A stretch of DNA of 64,000 nt, taken from positions 3,609,456-3,673,455 of the forward strand of contig OZ241909.1 of assembly GCA_965203735.1 (NCBI GenBank), given 5' to 3'. Shown in pieces: positions 53,390 through 62,681 of this stretch. The position numbers and the translations under genes are program-made. Source of the stretch: Bin55 sp965203735 (GTDB lineage Bacteria > Pseudomonadota > Gammaproteobacteria > Pseudomonadales > Azotimanducaceae). The notes under the pieces were generated by a model. It did not search any database, was not told the DNA's origin, and saw only the letters and a list, made by a program, of their open reading frames with translations. The stretch's first letter is position 1. The number at the start of each line of letters is the position of its first letter.

Positions 53390-54385
53390 ATGAACCGCAA
53401 TGAATGGTTGAGTCAGGTGACCGAGGAGACTCTAGAACCTGATCTTGAAATATGCGATCCTCACCATCACCTTTGGGATTACCCCGAAAACCGGTACTTG
53501 CTCGAAGAATTGCTCGAGGACACCACCAGCGGGCACAACGTCGTCTCAACCGTGTTCATGGAATGCGGCTCGATGTATCGATCCGGCGGGTTGGAGTCCC
53601 TGCAACCAATTGGCGAAACGGAGTTCGTCAACGGAATCGCTGCAATGAGTGCAAGTGGCCAATACGGACCGTCGAGAGCCTGTGCTGGCATTGTAGGATT
53701 TGCCGATTTGACACTCGGTGCAGCCGTCGGTGATGTCTTGGACAGACACATGTCAGTTAGCGAACGATTTCGAGGCATTCGCCATGCAGCAGGATGGGAC
53801 CCAAGTGAAGAAGTGCGCAATTCGCACACGAATCCTACGCAACACCTTTATCTGGACCAAACTTTTCAGGAGGGATTCACAGAGCTGGGTAAACGCAATC
53901 TAACTTTTGATGCTTGGCTGTATCACCCACAAATCGGAGACTTGACTCAGCTGGCACGAGCGTTTCCCGACCAAGTCATAGTCTTTGATCACTTTGGAGG
54001 TCCACTAGGGATCCACGCATATGCTGGCAAGCGGAGTGAGATCTTCGATTACTGGAGAGAGGCAGTAGTGGAGTTGGCTACTTGTGCTAACGTCGTGGCA
54101 AAACTGGGCGGGCTAGTGATGCCGATCAACGGATTTGGATTTCACAAGCGCGAAGCACCTGCGACATCGATTGAATTGGTCGAAGCCACGCGACCGTACT
54201 ACATGCATATGATCGAGCTCTTTGGAGTGGAACGCTGCATGTTTGAGAGCAATTTTCCCGTCGACAAAGCCAGTTGCTCGTATAACGTCCTGTGGAATTC
54301 GTTCAAGAGATTAGCTGAAGGTTTTAGTTCGTCAGAGAAAGCGAGCTTATTCCATGACACGGCGACTCGGGTCTATTCGATCTAA
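53390..54385 (+). CDS. Amidohydrolase-2 family metal-dependent hydrolase
   Basis: A 331-residue TIM-barrel hydrolase of the amidohydrolase_2 family, which includes lactonases and decarboxylases such as 2-pyrone-4,6-dicarboxylate hydrolase. The metal-binding opening DPHHHLWDYP, a mid-protein VIFDHFGGP and the late MFESNFPVDK are characteristic. Substrate cannot be assigned. ATG at 53390 follows the terminator closely, so its promoter probably overlaps that region. Confidence 0.88.
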   Translation: MNRNEWLSQVTEETLEPDLEICDPHHHLWDYPENRYLLEELLEDTTSGHNVVSTVFMECGSMYRSGGLESLQPIGETEFVNGIAAMSASGQYGPSRACAGIVGFADLTLGAAVGDVLDRHMSVSERFRGIRHAAGWDPSEEVRNSHTNPTQHLYLDQTFQEGFTELGKRNLTFDAWLYHPQIGDLTQLARAFPDQVIVFDHFGGPLGIHAYAGKRSEIFDYWREAVVELATCANVVAKLGGLVMPINGFGFHKREAPATSIELVEATRPYYMHMIELFGVERCMFESNFPVDKASCSYNVLWNSFKRLAEGFSSSEKASLFHDTATRVYSI

Positions 54386-54558
54386 ATTCATGCTCATTCT
54401 TCGATATTTGAGCGAGAGTTGCACTTAGACTGACGAAACCTGATGAATAGCCCACTCTTGCGGCGAGAAAGTTCGATGCCTAACGAACAAAATTGCTCGC
54501 TCCCAAAACACTAAGGTGTAAAATCGGTGAGAGGCTGTAGGTCCATTTGGTCATTTAC

Positions 54559-54577
54559 GTGGTGCATTGTGCACCAC
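54559..54577. other. 8-bp hairpin in the leader of the acidic protein gene
   Basis: GTGGTGCA / TGCACCAC with a three-base loop, about 50 bases before the gene at 54629. It may be an operator or an RNA leader hairpin. Confidence 0.4.
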
Positions 54578-54628
54578 AGCAGGTAGAGCAATTGGACCAA
54601 CATATATGGAGACTGAAGGAGAGTCGAA

Positions 54629-55054
54629 ATGCAAAAGCTAAAGTTCGTGGCAGCGCTAATCATGCTATTTGCGTCTGCAACAGTGTTCGCGAAGATTGCA
54701 GGTACTTACGTGTTAGAAATGGAGGGAAGGCAGGGCCAAGGCGGTGAAACGACTCTTACCTTCGCCGTTGACGACGAAGGTACCTATTCCGCAACCATGG
54801 CTTCAGATTGGGGAGAAAACGAAGGATCCGATGTAAAAGTCGATGGCAACGAGTTCTCATTTACGGTCACAATGGAAACACAACGTGGCGACTTCGCGCT
54901 GTCTTACTCCGGAAAAGTGGAAGACGGCGAGTTGAGCGGTACGATGTCTAGCGATCAATTTGAAATGTCCTTCACTGGTAAGCTCAAAGAGGAAGAAGAG
55001 GAAGAAGAAGGCGAAGATGCCGAAGCCTCCGACGCGGACGAGCCAGAAGCGTAA
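54629..55054 (+). CDS. Small secreted acidic protein
   Basis: A 141-residue exported protein with a signal peptide (LKFVAALIMLFASATVFA), a central beta-rich part of about 95 residues (GTYVLEMEGRQGQGGETTLTF, EFSFTVTMETQRGDFALSY, then GELSGTMSSDQFEMSF), and a strongly acidic Glu/Asp tail. The strand pattern resembles small lipocalin-like or extracellular hydrolase-inhibitor folds but I cannot name a family. AGGAG precedes the ATG. An inverted repeat AGCCGGTC/GACCGGCT follows at 55077-55109. Confidence 0.8.
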   Translation: MQKLKFVAALIMLFASATVFAKIAGTYVLEMEGRQGQGGETTLTFAVDDEGTYSATMASDWGENEGSDVKVDGNEFSFTVTMETQRGDFALSYSGKVEDGELSGTMSSDQFEMSFTGKLKEEEEEEEGEDAEASDADEPEA

Positions 55055-55203
55055 TCCACACCACTAGCTGATCTCGAGCCGGTCATTTGCTTGGCAATCC
55101 CGACCGGCTTCGGGACTCTACATCTATCGCGGTTGAGTTTGGAACAACTCGACTGTCTAACTTAAGCTTGAGTTAGGTTCCTAAGAGCATGAAGCGGCAG
55201 GCG

Positions 55204-55677
55204 CTATGCGTGCATCTGTTGTTCGAGATAGTTGTTAATACCGATACGATTCACTAGATCTAGTTGAGTTTCCAGCCAGTCCACGTGGTCTTCCTCGGAT
55301 TCTAGGATTTGCTCCAGAATCTCTCTCGATACGTAGTCGCTGACCGACTCGCAAAACCCAATGGCTTCCCGCAGATCGGGGATAGCCTCCTCTTCCAGTG
55401 CGAGATCGCACGTCAGCATTTCAAGAGGATCCTCGCCAATCCGAAGTTTCCCCAATTCTTGCAGGTTTGGCAACCCCTCCAGCATGATGATTCGTTCAAT
55501 AAGAGTGTCGGCATGCTTCATCTCGTCTATGGATTGCTCATGCTCGGACTCGGACAGTCGATTCAACCCGAAATTCTTCAACATCCTGGAATGTAGAAAA
55601 TACTGATTAATCGCAGTCAGTTCGTTCTTTAATATCCGGTTAAGTTCATGAATTACTTTGATATCTTGGGCTTGCAC
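55204..55677 (-). CDS. bfr: Bacterioferritin
   Basis: A 157-residue haem-binding ferritin that stores iron as a 24-mer. The ferroxidase ligands are visible: Glu near 18 (KNELTAINQYFLH), the ESEHEQSIDEMKHAD segment carrying Glu, His and the haem ligand Met near 52, and ESEEDHVDWLE near the C-terminus. It is divergent from the ferredoxin gene bfd, the usual partner that releases the iron. Confidence 0.96.
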   Translation of the reverse strand: MQAQDIKVIHELNRILKNELTAINQYFLHSRMLKNFGLNRLSESEHEQSIDEMKHADTLIERIIMLEGLPNLQELGKLRIGEDPLEMLTCDLALEEEAIPDLREAIGFCESVSDYVSREILEQILESEEDHVDWLETQLDLVNRIGINNYLEQQMHA

Positions 55678-55894
55678 GTATTCTCACCAATCTACAACTA
55701 GACTTCTCTAACATTATATTCTGGATTTCGACAGTTCTGGGTGCAACTGCGCCAATCTCACAAGCACCCGGTGAATGATTGGCGTTATATCTACAACACC
55801 CAACCGAAAAAGTGAGCGGCCCTAGGTCGCCCATGACCCGCTAAGTTCAGCAATGTTGATCTCTTTAATTGAAGATTTTCAAATGCTATTGCAA

Positions 55895-55918
55895 TTGCTA
55901 CTCATTATCATTTACAAT
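55895..55918. promoter_or_regulatory. Probable Fur box upstream of bfd
   Basis: The stretch around CTCATTATCATTTAC reads on the other strand as AATGATAATGAG, close to Fur hexamer repeats (GATAAT). It lies 10-30 bases before the bfd start, as expected for iron-repressed bfd. Confidence 0.5.
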
Positions 55919-55924
55919 TGCATT

Positions 55925-56137
55925 ATGTACGTATGTATTTGTAACGCCGTAACTGAGACAGAGATTGTCTCGTCAGTTCAGAAAGGCAACGACAACTTGG
56001 ATTCCGTGTCTGTAAAACTCGGAGTCGGAATGTATTGCGGCTCATGCGTTCAGGTAGCCAAAGCACTCATTGAAGTTGCTAAGGGAGACGAACACAAGAG
56101 CTCTCGTACGCAACTTGCCCACAGTCTCACCGACTAA
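55925..56137 (+). CDS. bfd: Bacterioferritin-associated ferredoxin
   Basis: A 70-residue [2Fe-2S] protein that reduces and mobilises iron from bacterioferritin. The cluster cysteines are CICNAVTE at the N-terminus and YCGSCV near residue 40. I start at ATG 55925 (MYVCICNAV), the standard family start; the longer upstream frame adds a hydrophobic segment that does not belong. Confidence 0.94.
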   Translation: MYVCICNAVTETEIVSSVQKGNDNLDSVSVKLGVGMYCGSCVQVAKALIEVAKGDEHKSSRTQLAHSLTD

Positions 56138-56315
56138 TCTACAAAGTCCTTACTTTTCTGTCTTGGAGCGCTACGCACTTCGCGACAAGGATCGTACGCA
56201 AGAGATTGAATTGTTCGAAGCCCAGTTCAGGTGTGAACTCTCTCCTCTAAGTCACTTGTAGTGAATACATGATGGTGTCGGACAGGGAACAAGCCCAACA
56301 ACCCATTCCGCAGTA

Positions 56316-56405
56316 TGGCGGAGAGGGAGGGATTCGAACCCTCGATGGGTTTCACCCCATACTCCCTTAGCAGGGGAGCGCCTTCAGCCGCTCGGCCACC
56401 TCTCC
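56316..56405 (-). tRNA. tRNA-Ser(GCU)
   Basis: A 90-base class II tRNA. The acceptor GGAGAGG pairs fully, the anticodon loop CTGCTAA gives GCU, the variable arm ATGGGG/CCCCAT is long, the discriminator is G, and CCA is encoded. Part of the csrA-tRNA-Ser-tRNA-Arg group. Confidence 0.97.
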
Positions 56406-56432
56406 AAATCAAATAGACCGCTTCTTTCTATT

Positions 56433-56509
56433 TGGCGCGCCTGACAGGATTCGAACCTGTAATCGCCAGTTTCGTAGACTGGTGCCTTATCCAGTTTGGC
56501 CACAGGCGC
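56433..56509 (-). tRNA. tRNA-Arg(ACG)
   Basis: A 77-base tRNA with acceptor GCGCCTG, anticodon stem CCAGT/ACTGG and loop CTACGAA giving ACG, T arm ACAGG/CCTGT, discriminator G and encoded CCA. It lies between csrA and tRNA-Ser(GCU). Confidence 0.97.
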
Positions 56510-56563
56510 AACAATTCAAGTACGAATTCAGCCTAGGATAATTAGTGTGTCGGCAAGATACCT

Positions 56564-56758
56564 CTAGGATTCTGAAGCCCCGCTCTCTCCATCTTGAGGT
56601 CTCTTGTCTTGTATGACTTCCTTGCGATGTATGAGGACTTCGCGCGGTGCTTGAATTCCTATGCGAACTTGATTTCCGCGTGTCTGAAGAACTGTGATTT
56701 CGATTTTGTCATCGATAATCAATGTCTCGTTCACGCGTCGAGTGAGAATGAGCACCAT
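56564..56758 (-). CDS. csrA: Carbon storage regulator CsrA
   Basis: A 64-residue RNA-binding regulator of translation that recognises GGA loops in mRNA leaders. The N-terminal LILTRRVNETLIIDD and central VLIHRKEV match the family. It lies between lysC and the tRNA pair, the common gammaproteobacterial setting. Ends in TAG. Confidence 0.96.
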   Translation of the reverse strand: MVLILTRRVNETLIIDDKIEITVLQTRGNQVRIGIQAPREVLIHRKEVIQDKRPQDGESGASES

Positions 56759-56846
56759 AACCTCCTTGTCGCAATTGGTCTCCAGCTTCGTGCAACGGTT
56801 TTTGCCAATTCTGTAAAGAAGCGTAAAAAATCATAACACAGCAAAT

Positions 56847-58112
56847 CTAGTTGGCCAAAGGATTCACGACATCCAACTTGAACGCCGAGTGAAGTGCACG
56901 AACCGCCAGTTCGCAGAAATCCTCGTGAATTATCACGGATATTTTGATCTCAGATGTAGAAATCATCTGGATGTTTATGCCGTACTGGGCTAGGGTTTCA
57001 AACATGGTTGTTGCAACACCGGCGTGAGATCTCATTCCAACACCAACGACAGTTACTTTTGCAATTGAGTCGTCACCGACGACATTCATAAGTTGAACTT
57101 GATCCTCAGAGAGTTCATTGGATAACTCAGCAATACTTTCGCGAAGGATTTCCTGACTCTGTTGATAGTCCTCGCGTTTGACTGTGAATGTCATGTCTGT
57201 GAGAGATTCTTCCCCCACGTTTTGGACAATCATGTCCACAGAAATTCCTGCCTCGCCAATCGGTCCCAGGAGCTTGTAGGCCAGACCCGGTTTGTCAGGA
57301 ACCCTTGTGACTGTCAATTTGGCTTCATTTCTGTCATGTGTGACAGCCGAGACATCAGGTCGTTCCATTTCGTCTTTTTCCCCCTCCTCACAAATCAGAG
57401 TTCCAGTACCTGGCACAAAACTCGACAGCACACGAAGTGATACCGAGTATCTGTGGGCATACTCCACGCAGCGCGTGTGTAATACCTTGGCTCCCAAAGC
57501 CGCCATCTCCAGCATTTCCTCGCACACCACTCGATCCAACTTCTGTGCATGCTCCACAATTCGAGGATCTGCTGTATATACCCCTTCGACATCAGTGTAG
57601 ATTCGGCACTCGTCTGCATCCAACGCGGCCGCCACAGCAACAGCAGTTGTGTCCGAACCTCCGCGACCAATAGTAGTAATGTCCCCATCTACGCCAATTC
57701 CTTGAAAACCCGCAATAACCGGAATCACACCGGCTGCCACATTTTCTTGAAGTCTCTTAACCTCAACGGACTGGATCTTGGCCTTCATGTGACTCCCCTC
57801 CGTTCGCATTCGAATTTGGTTTGCCAGAAGTGATCGGGCTTTGAGCCCTCTCTCTTGAATCGCCATGGCAAGCAGCGCAACCGATACTTGTTCGCCCGAT
57901 GCCAACAAGACGTCCATTTCACGAGGATCAGGTTGCTGGACGACGGTGGATCCCATCTCGACCAGCCGATCCGTATCGCCAGCCATTGCAGAAACGACTA
58001 CGACCACATCGTGCCCCTCTTCTTTACAGGATTCAACGTGTCCGGCAACAACTCGGATTCGCTCCAGATCGGCGACAGAAGTGCCACCAAACTTTGCTAC
58101 AACAAGACTCAT
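56847..58112 (-). CDS. lysC: Aspartate kinase
   Basis: Phosphorylates aspartate at the entry to lysine, threonine and methionine synthesis. The 421-residue protein has the kinase motif KFGGTSVAD at the N-terminus, FQGIGVDGDITTIGRGGSDTTA in the substrate site, and two C-terminal ACT domains that sense end products. The ATG overlaps the alaS stop in an ATGA, so the two are co-translated. Confidence 0.96.
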   Translation of the reverse strand: MSLVVAKFGGTSVADLERIRVVAGHVESCKEEGHDVVVVVSAMAGDTDRLVEMGSTVVQQPDPREMDVLLASGEQVSVALLAMAIQERGLKARSLLANQIRMRTEGSHMKAKIQSVEVKRLQENVAAGVIPVIAGFQGIGVDGDITTIGRGGSDTTAVAVAAALDADECRIYTDVEGVYTADPRIVEHAQKLDRVVCEEMLEMAALGAKVLHTRCVEYAHRYSVSLRVLSSFVPGTGTLICEEGEKDEMERPDVSAVTHDRNEAKLTVTRVPDKPGLAYKLLGPIGEAGISVDMIVQNVGEESLTDMTFTVKREDYQQSQEILRESIAELSNELSEDQVQLMNVVGDDSIAKVTVVGVGMRSHAGVATTMFETLAQYGINIQMISTSEIKISVIIHEDFCELAVRALHSAFKLDVVNPLAN

Positions 58113-60769
58113 GGCCCTTCGACTAATTGCCGCTTTCGAACCCAGTCCTCAACGGACTCCAAGGCTTTGGGCAAGTTCGCAATATTCGTTCCGCCGCCAG
58201 CTCGGGCCATTTCTGGCTTCCCACCTCCACGTGCACCGACTTGCGATCCAACATGCTCAATGAGTTCACCAGCCTTCATCTCTTGGACAAGATCCTTTGA
58301 AATTCCGCTCACGAGATGAATTCGTTCATCGACTACTACAGCTAGCACAATCACGTAGCTCTTCAGTCGAGATCTAATGTCGTCATATACAGACATCAAA
58401 GACTTAACATCGCCGTCGACGCGTGTCGCGACCACTTGAATTCCGGCTACTGTGGTCGATTCCTTGGCGACTGACTCTCCGATACTCAGTGCTTTCTGTT
58501 TCTTGGATTCCTCCAAACTTTGAGCAAGTGTGAAGTTCTCGTTCAGCAATGCTTCAAGTCGGTCCTCAAGAGTTGATCGACCCGTTCGCAGGCGGTCTTC
58601 GAGATTCCTTAAGACTCGATCATCGCGGCGCGACTGCAATTGTGCTGCCCGACCTGTCAAAGCTTCAATCCTACGCACCCCTGACGCTATCCCCGATTGG
58701 GAAATAATTCGCAGCGAACCGATCTCGCCTGTGAAAGCAACATGGGTCCCTCCACAGAACTCAACAGAAAAACCATTTCCCACATTGAGAACGCGAACGA
58801 TTTCTCCGTACTTTTCGCCAAACAAGGCTACAGCGCCCATTTTTAGCGCTTCATCGTATGGAACGACTTGTGTCTCCACCTGGGTGTTTAGCGCGATTTG
58901 CTCGTTTACCGAATCTTCGATTCTTTCAATCTCTTCCTGTGCCAACGGAACGTCGTGAGAGAAATCGAAACGCAATCTATCCGGAGCAACAAGAGATCCT
59001 CGTTGGCTCACATGAGACCCAAGCACGTTTCTCAAAGCCGCATGAAGTAGATGAGTGGCAGTGTGGTTGCGTGCAATGTCCTGACGTCGAACAGAATCAA
59101 CCTTTGTGGATACTTGGTCGCCTTTGCATAGTCGGCCCTTCTCAATCTCACCGAAGTGCACGAACTGTCTGTCCGTTCTTTGTGTATCGCTGACCGCAAA
59201 AAACGCAGAGTCCGACTTAATAAATCCCGTGTCGCCAACTTGTCCACCCGCCTCACCGTAGAATCCTGTCCGATCCAGCACCAACAGACCTTTCTCACCC
59301 ATCTCAAGACTATCAACAGATTCACTTTGATCTTGATCGGACTCGCTCTTAAAGAGTTCAATCACAACCGCGGTGCCGTCAAGACTTCGGTAGCCTTCGA
59401 ATTCAACCTCCGTGTCAAATCGAAGAGACTGGCCTTGGTTGCTTTCGAACTGGCCAGAGCTACGAGCTCTTTCTTTTTGTTCGTTCATCAGGGTTTCAAA
59501 ACCCTTTGAATCCACCTCAAGACCACGTTCTTTCGCGATGTCTGTCGTGAGGTCTACGGGAAAACCGTAGGTGTCGTAGAGTTTGAAAACAAGGTCACCT
59601 TGAAGTACAGGTTTTGATAGATCCTCGATTTCGCGTTCCAGCACGGACATGCCAAAACGCAAAGTGCTTGCGAATTTCTCTTCCTCGATGAGCAGCACTT
59701 CCTCGATGCGAGACTGGGCTCTTGCGAAGCTTGGATAGGCGTCACCCATCGAATCAACCAGCGGGCCTACCAAACGATGAAAAAACACCTCGCTGAAACC
59801 GAGTTTGTGTCCATGCCTCAGGGCACGACGTATGACTCGTCGCAAAACGTATCCACGACCTTCATTTGAAGGTAGGACTCCATCTCCAACAAGAAACGCG
59901 CAAGACCGAATGTGATCAGCAATCACGCGAACCGATGGTGAACTGATAGCCTCCGATTTGCTTCCGACTTGAACGAAACGACATATGGCTTCTATCAAAT
60001 CTTGAAACAGGTCGATTTCGTAGTTGCTTGCTACGCCTTGCACTAACGCTGCGGTACGTTCCAGGCCTAATCCCGTATCAACACCTGGAGCGCTAAGCGG
60101 AACTAGCTCTCCGTCAGGTTGACGATCGAACTGTGGGAAAACTAGGTTCCAAAACTCAAGAAACCGGTCTCCGTCTTCGTCGTCCGACCCTGGTGGACCA
60201 CCCTGGAAAGCAGAGCCCTGGTCGTAGAAAATTTCTGTGTTCGGACCACAAGGACCTGTGTTCCCCATCTCCCAAAAATTGTCTTCATGGGTTACTACAC
60301 GCTCAGGTCGTATTCCAATTTTCTCCACCCAAATCTTGCGAGCTTCCTCATCCGATGGGTGAGTTGTGATCCAAATCAGCTCTCTATCGAACCTGAGGAT
60401 TTCGATGACAAAATTCCAAGCCCATTCGATGGCGTCTTCCTTGAAGTAGTCTCCAAAGCTGAAATTTCCCAACATTTCGAACAACGTGTTGTGGCGGGCT
60501 GTATAGCCAACGTTGTCTAGATCGTTGTGCTTGCCCCCAGCCCTCATGCACACCTGACACGAAGCCGCACGAGGAACTTCTGGAGTTGTTACACCCAGCA
60601 ATGCATCCTTGAATTGGACCATGCCTGCAACTGTAAACAACAGGCTTGGATCATTGGCAGGAACTAAAGGTGCGGAAGCATAAACCTTGTGATCAAGTTC
60701 TTCAAAAAACTCGAGATAGGTGCGCCGCAATTCCTCGGTGCGCATGACTTTCGTCGGTGGGGTGGGCAA
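58109..60769 (-). CDS. alaS: Alanyl-tRNA synthetase
   Basis: Charges tRNA-Ala. The 886-residue protein has the class II aminoacylation core (FTVAGMVQFKDALLG, then GNFSFGDYFK and GLGLERTAALVQG), the editing domain zinc residues HTATHLLHAALR and CGGTH, and a C-terminal DHHA1 domain (GGGKPEMARAGG). Motifs and length are standard. It lies upstream of lysC on the same strand. Confidence 0.97.
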   Translation of the reverse strand: MPTPPTKVMRTEELRRTYLEFFEELDHKVYASAPLVPANDPSLLFTVAGMVQFKDALLGVTTPEVPRAASCQVCMRAGGKHNDLDNVGYTARHNTLFEMLGNFSFGDYFKEDAIEWAWNFVIEILRFDRELIWITTHPSDEEARKIWVEKIGIRPERVVTHEDNFWEMGNTGPCGPNTEIFYDQGSAFQGGPPGSDDEDGDRFLEFWNLVFPQFDRQPDGELVPLSAPGVDTGLGLERTAALVQGVASNYEIDLFQDLIEAICRFVQVGSKSEAISSPSVRVIADHIRSCAFLVGDGVLPSNEGRGYVLRRVIRRALRHGHKLGFSEVFFHRLVGPLVDSMGDAYPSFARAQSRIEEVLLIEEEKFASTLRFGMSVLEREIEDLSKPVLQGDLVFKLYDTYGFPVDLTTDIAKERGLEVDSKGFETLMNEQKERARSSGQFESNQGQSLRFDTEVEFEGYRSLDGTAVVIELFKSESDQDQSESVDSLEMGEKGLLVLDRTGFYGEAGGQVGDTGFIKSDSAFFAVSDTQRTDRQFVHFGEIEKGRLCKGDQVSTKVDSVRRQDIARNHTATHLLHAALRNVLGSHVSQRGSLVAPDRLRFDFSHDVPLAQEEIERIEDSVNEQIALNTQVETQVVPYDEALKMGAVALFGEKYGEIVRVLNVGNGFSVEFCGGTHVAFTGEIGSLRIISQSGIASGVRRIEALTGRAAQLQSRRDDRVLRNLEDRLRTGRSTLEDRLEALLNENFTLAQSLEESKKQKALSIGESVAKESTTVAGIQVVATRVDGDVKSLMSVYDDIRSRLKSYVIVLAVVVDERIHLVSGISKDLVQEMKAGELIEHVGSQVGARGGGKPEMARAGGGTNIANLPKALESVEDWVRKRQLVEGP

Positions 60770-60832
60770 AATCGCTCCGAATTATAGAAATCGTAGGAAT
60801 GGCGTTTGACAAGGAAATTGGTGTGTTGTTCG

Positions 60833-61303
60833 TTAAAGCGGTGAGTTCAACACACGAGAAATCACATTGGCTGGATATCCCCTGTTGCTGAGATATCTCG
60901 CACGTACTTGTAGCACTTCCTGATCGCCAGCACTTTCTTCTTCAATTTGATTTCGTGTGCGACACTTGGTGTCGGCCTCCAAAGCTCTCTTGAACCAATA
61001 GTCGTCATTGCTCGACAGGTGCTCCGAAATCTTCGAGTTCTGAACTCCGTGACTTTGCAAGTACGCCCGAATCTTAAGTGGTCCGTGTCCTTTTCTCAGA
61101 CGTGACCGGACACAAATCTCGGTATATCGATCGTCAGATTGAAGTCCATTGGTCGCTAGCGTTTCGAGAACGGATTCGACCTCACGGCCTGACACTCCGC
61201 GTTGACGAAGTTTCCCACGAAGCTCGTGGCGAGAGTGTTCTCGTCGAGCCAAAAGGCGCACGGCAATTTCGTACGCCTCGTTTACACTCGAATCTAACGG
61301 CAC
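60833..61303 (-). CDS. recX: Regulatory protein RecX
   Basis: A 156-residue inhibitor of RecA filament extension. It has three-helix RecX repeats (RREHSRHELRGKLRQRG, DDRYTEICVRSRLRKGHGP, VRARYLSNRGYPANVISRVL). It lies 25 bases after recA on the same strand, as usual. Ends in TAA. Confidence 0.93.
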   Translation of the reverse strand: MPLDSSVNEAYEIAVRLLARREHSRHELRGKLRQRGVSGREVESVLETLATNGLQSDDRYTEICVRSRLRKGHGPLKIRAYLQSHGVQNSKISEHLSSNDDYWFKRALEADTKCRTRNQIEEESAGDQEVLQVRARYLSNRGYPANVISRVLNSPL

Positions 61304-61328
61304 CGGAATTTAACGTCAAGGAAAAGAG

Positions 61329-62375
61329 CTAACCGTCGACAATTGCAGTTCCGTCCGCCATTTCTTCCTCGTCAACCGGCACGGTATCTGGAAGCAAAGC
61401 ACCGCGGATCGCTGATTCGATCTTCCGTGCAGATTCCGGATTCTCAGCCAACCAAATCTCAGCTTGTCTACGTCCTTGTCCAATACGCTCACTCTCGAGT
61501 GAGTACCAAGAGCCGGACTTGTCAATAAAGCCTTGATCAACGCCCAAGTCCAAAATCTCTCCCATACGGTTGATTCCAGTGGCGTAGAGAATCTGAAACT
61601 CAGCTTGCTTAAAGGGAGGCGCAACCTTGTTTTTCTGAACCCGAACCCGTGTTTGATTGCCCACGACTTCGTCACCATCCTTAATCGCACCAATGCGGCG
61701 AATATCAAGCCTGACCGTTGCATAGAACTTCAATGCATTCCCCCCAGTGGTTGTTTCTGGAGATCCAAACATGACTCCTATCTTCGATCGAATCTGGTTG
61801 ATAAATATGACAAGCGTGTTCGAATTCTTGATACTTGAAGTCATCTTTCTCAGAGCTTGACTCATGAGCCTAGCTTGCAAACCAACGTGCGAGTCACCCA
61901 TCTCGCCTTCGATTTCCGCCTTTGGCGTTAACGCTGCGACGGAATCAATTACTACGACATCCACTGCGCCCGACCTCACGATCATGTCGCAAATTTCCAG
62001 TGCTTGTTCGCCGGTATCCGGCTGCGACACCAGCAAGTCGTCAGTGTTCACTCCAAGCGTTTTCGCATAGATGGGATCCATCGCATGCTCTGCATCCACA
62101 AACGCACATGTCCCGCCGTGCCGCTGTGCCTGAGCGATCACATGTAATGTGAGCGATGTCTTGCCCGAAGATTCGGGACCATAAATTTCAACGACTCGAC
62201 CTCGCGGCAATCCGCCCACACCCAACGCTATGTCGAGCGTCAGCGAACCTGTCGATATAGCAGGAACAGCTTGCTGCTCATGGTCGCCAAGACGCATCAT
62301 CGACCCCTTGCCGAATTGCTTCTCGATCTGGGAAAGCGCGACCTTGAGAGCTCGATCTCTATTGTCTTTCGACAT
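61329..62375 (-). CDS. recA: Recombinase RecA
   Basis: RecA catalyses homologous strand exchange and activates LexA cleavage. The protein is 348 residues from the ATG at 62375 (MSKDNRDRAL); the longer upstream frame reads through the promoter. Walker A is GPESSGKTS; the L2/DNA-binding region carries GSPETTTGGNALKFYA. A LexA box lies 30 bases upstream, so SOS control is expected. Ends in TAG. Confidence 0.98.
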   Translation of the reverse strand: MSKDNRDRALKVALSQIEKQFGKGSMMRLGDHEQQAVPAISTGSLTLDIALGVGGLPRGRVVEIYGPESSGKTSLTLHVIAQAQRHGGTCAFVDAEHAMDPIYAKTLGVNTDDLLVSQPDTGEQALEICDMIVRSGAVDVVVIDSVAALTPKAEIEGEMGDSHVGLQARLMSQALRKMTSSIKNSNTLVIFINQIRSKIGVMFGSPETTTGGNALKFYATVRLDIRRIGAIKDGDEVVGNQTRVRVQKNKVAPPFKQAEFQILYATGINRMGEILDLGVDQGFIDKSGSWYSLESERIGQGRRQAEIWLAENPESARKIESAIRGALLPDTVPVDEEEMADGTAIVDG

Positions 62376-62404
62376 ACTAACTACTCCGATCTCTTTAATT
62401 GGTG

Positions 62405-62424
62405 TACTGTATATAAAATCAGTA
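62405..62424. promoter_or_regulatory. LexA (SOS) box of recA
   Basis: TACTGTATATAAAATCAGTA is a near-perfect match to the gammaproteobacterial SOS box (CTGT-N8-ACAG), with one mismatch in the second half-site. It lies 30 bases before the recA start. Confidence 0.85.
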
Positions 62425-62681
62425 TAAATTGCAATACTAACTCTCAAAATAATCGTAATTCGGAGCAGATTCTTTACTCGTTACAACAAACTTCGGCGTT
62501 TCAACGCGGTGGAAACACGTCGCCGCGAACGCAAAATCGAATTAAAAGGTGTGCAATTAGAATGCACAAAGATCTAGCTATTCCGTCACACTAGTTTGAA
62601 CGCCAAGAGCTGTCCTTGTAATTACCAATGCACTTGTTTCAAACACATGCAACTGTTCTCAATCACGACTCGTAATTACAA

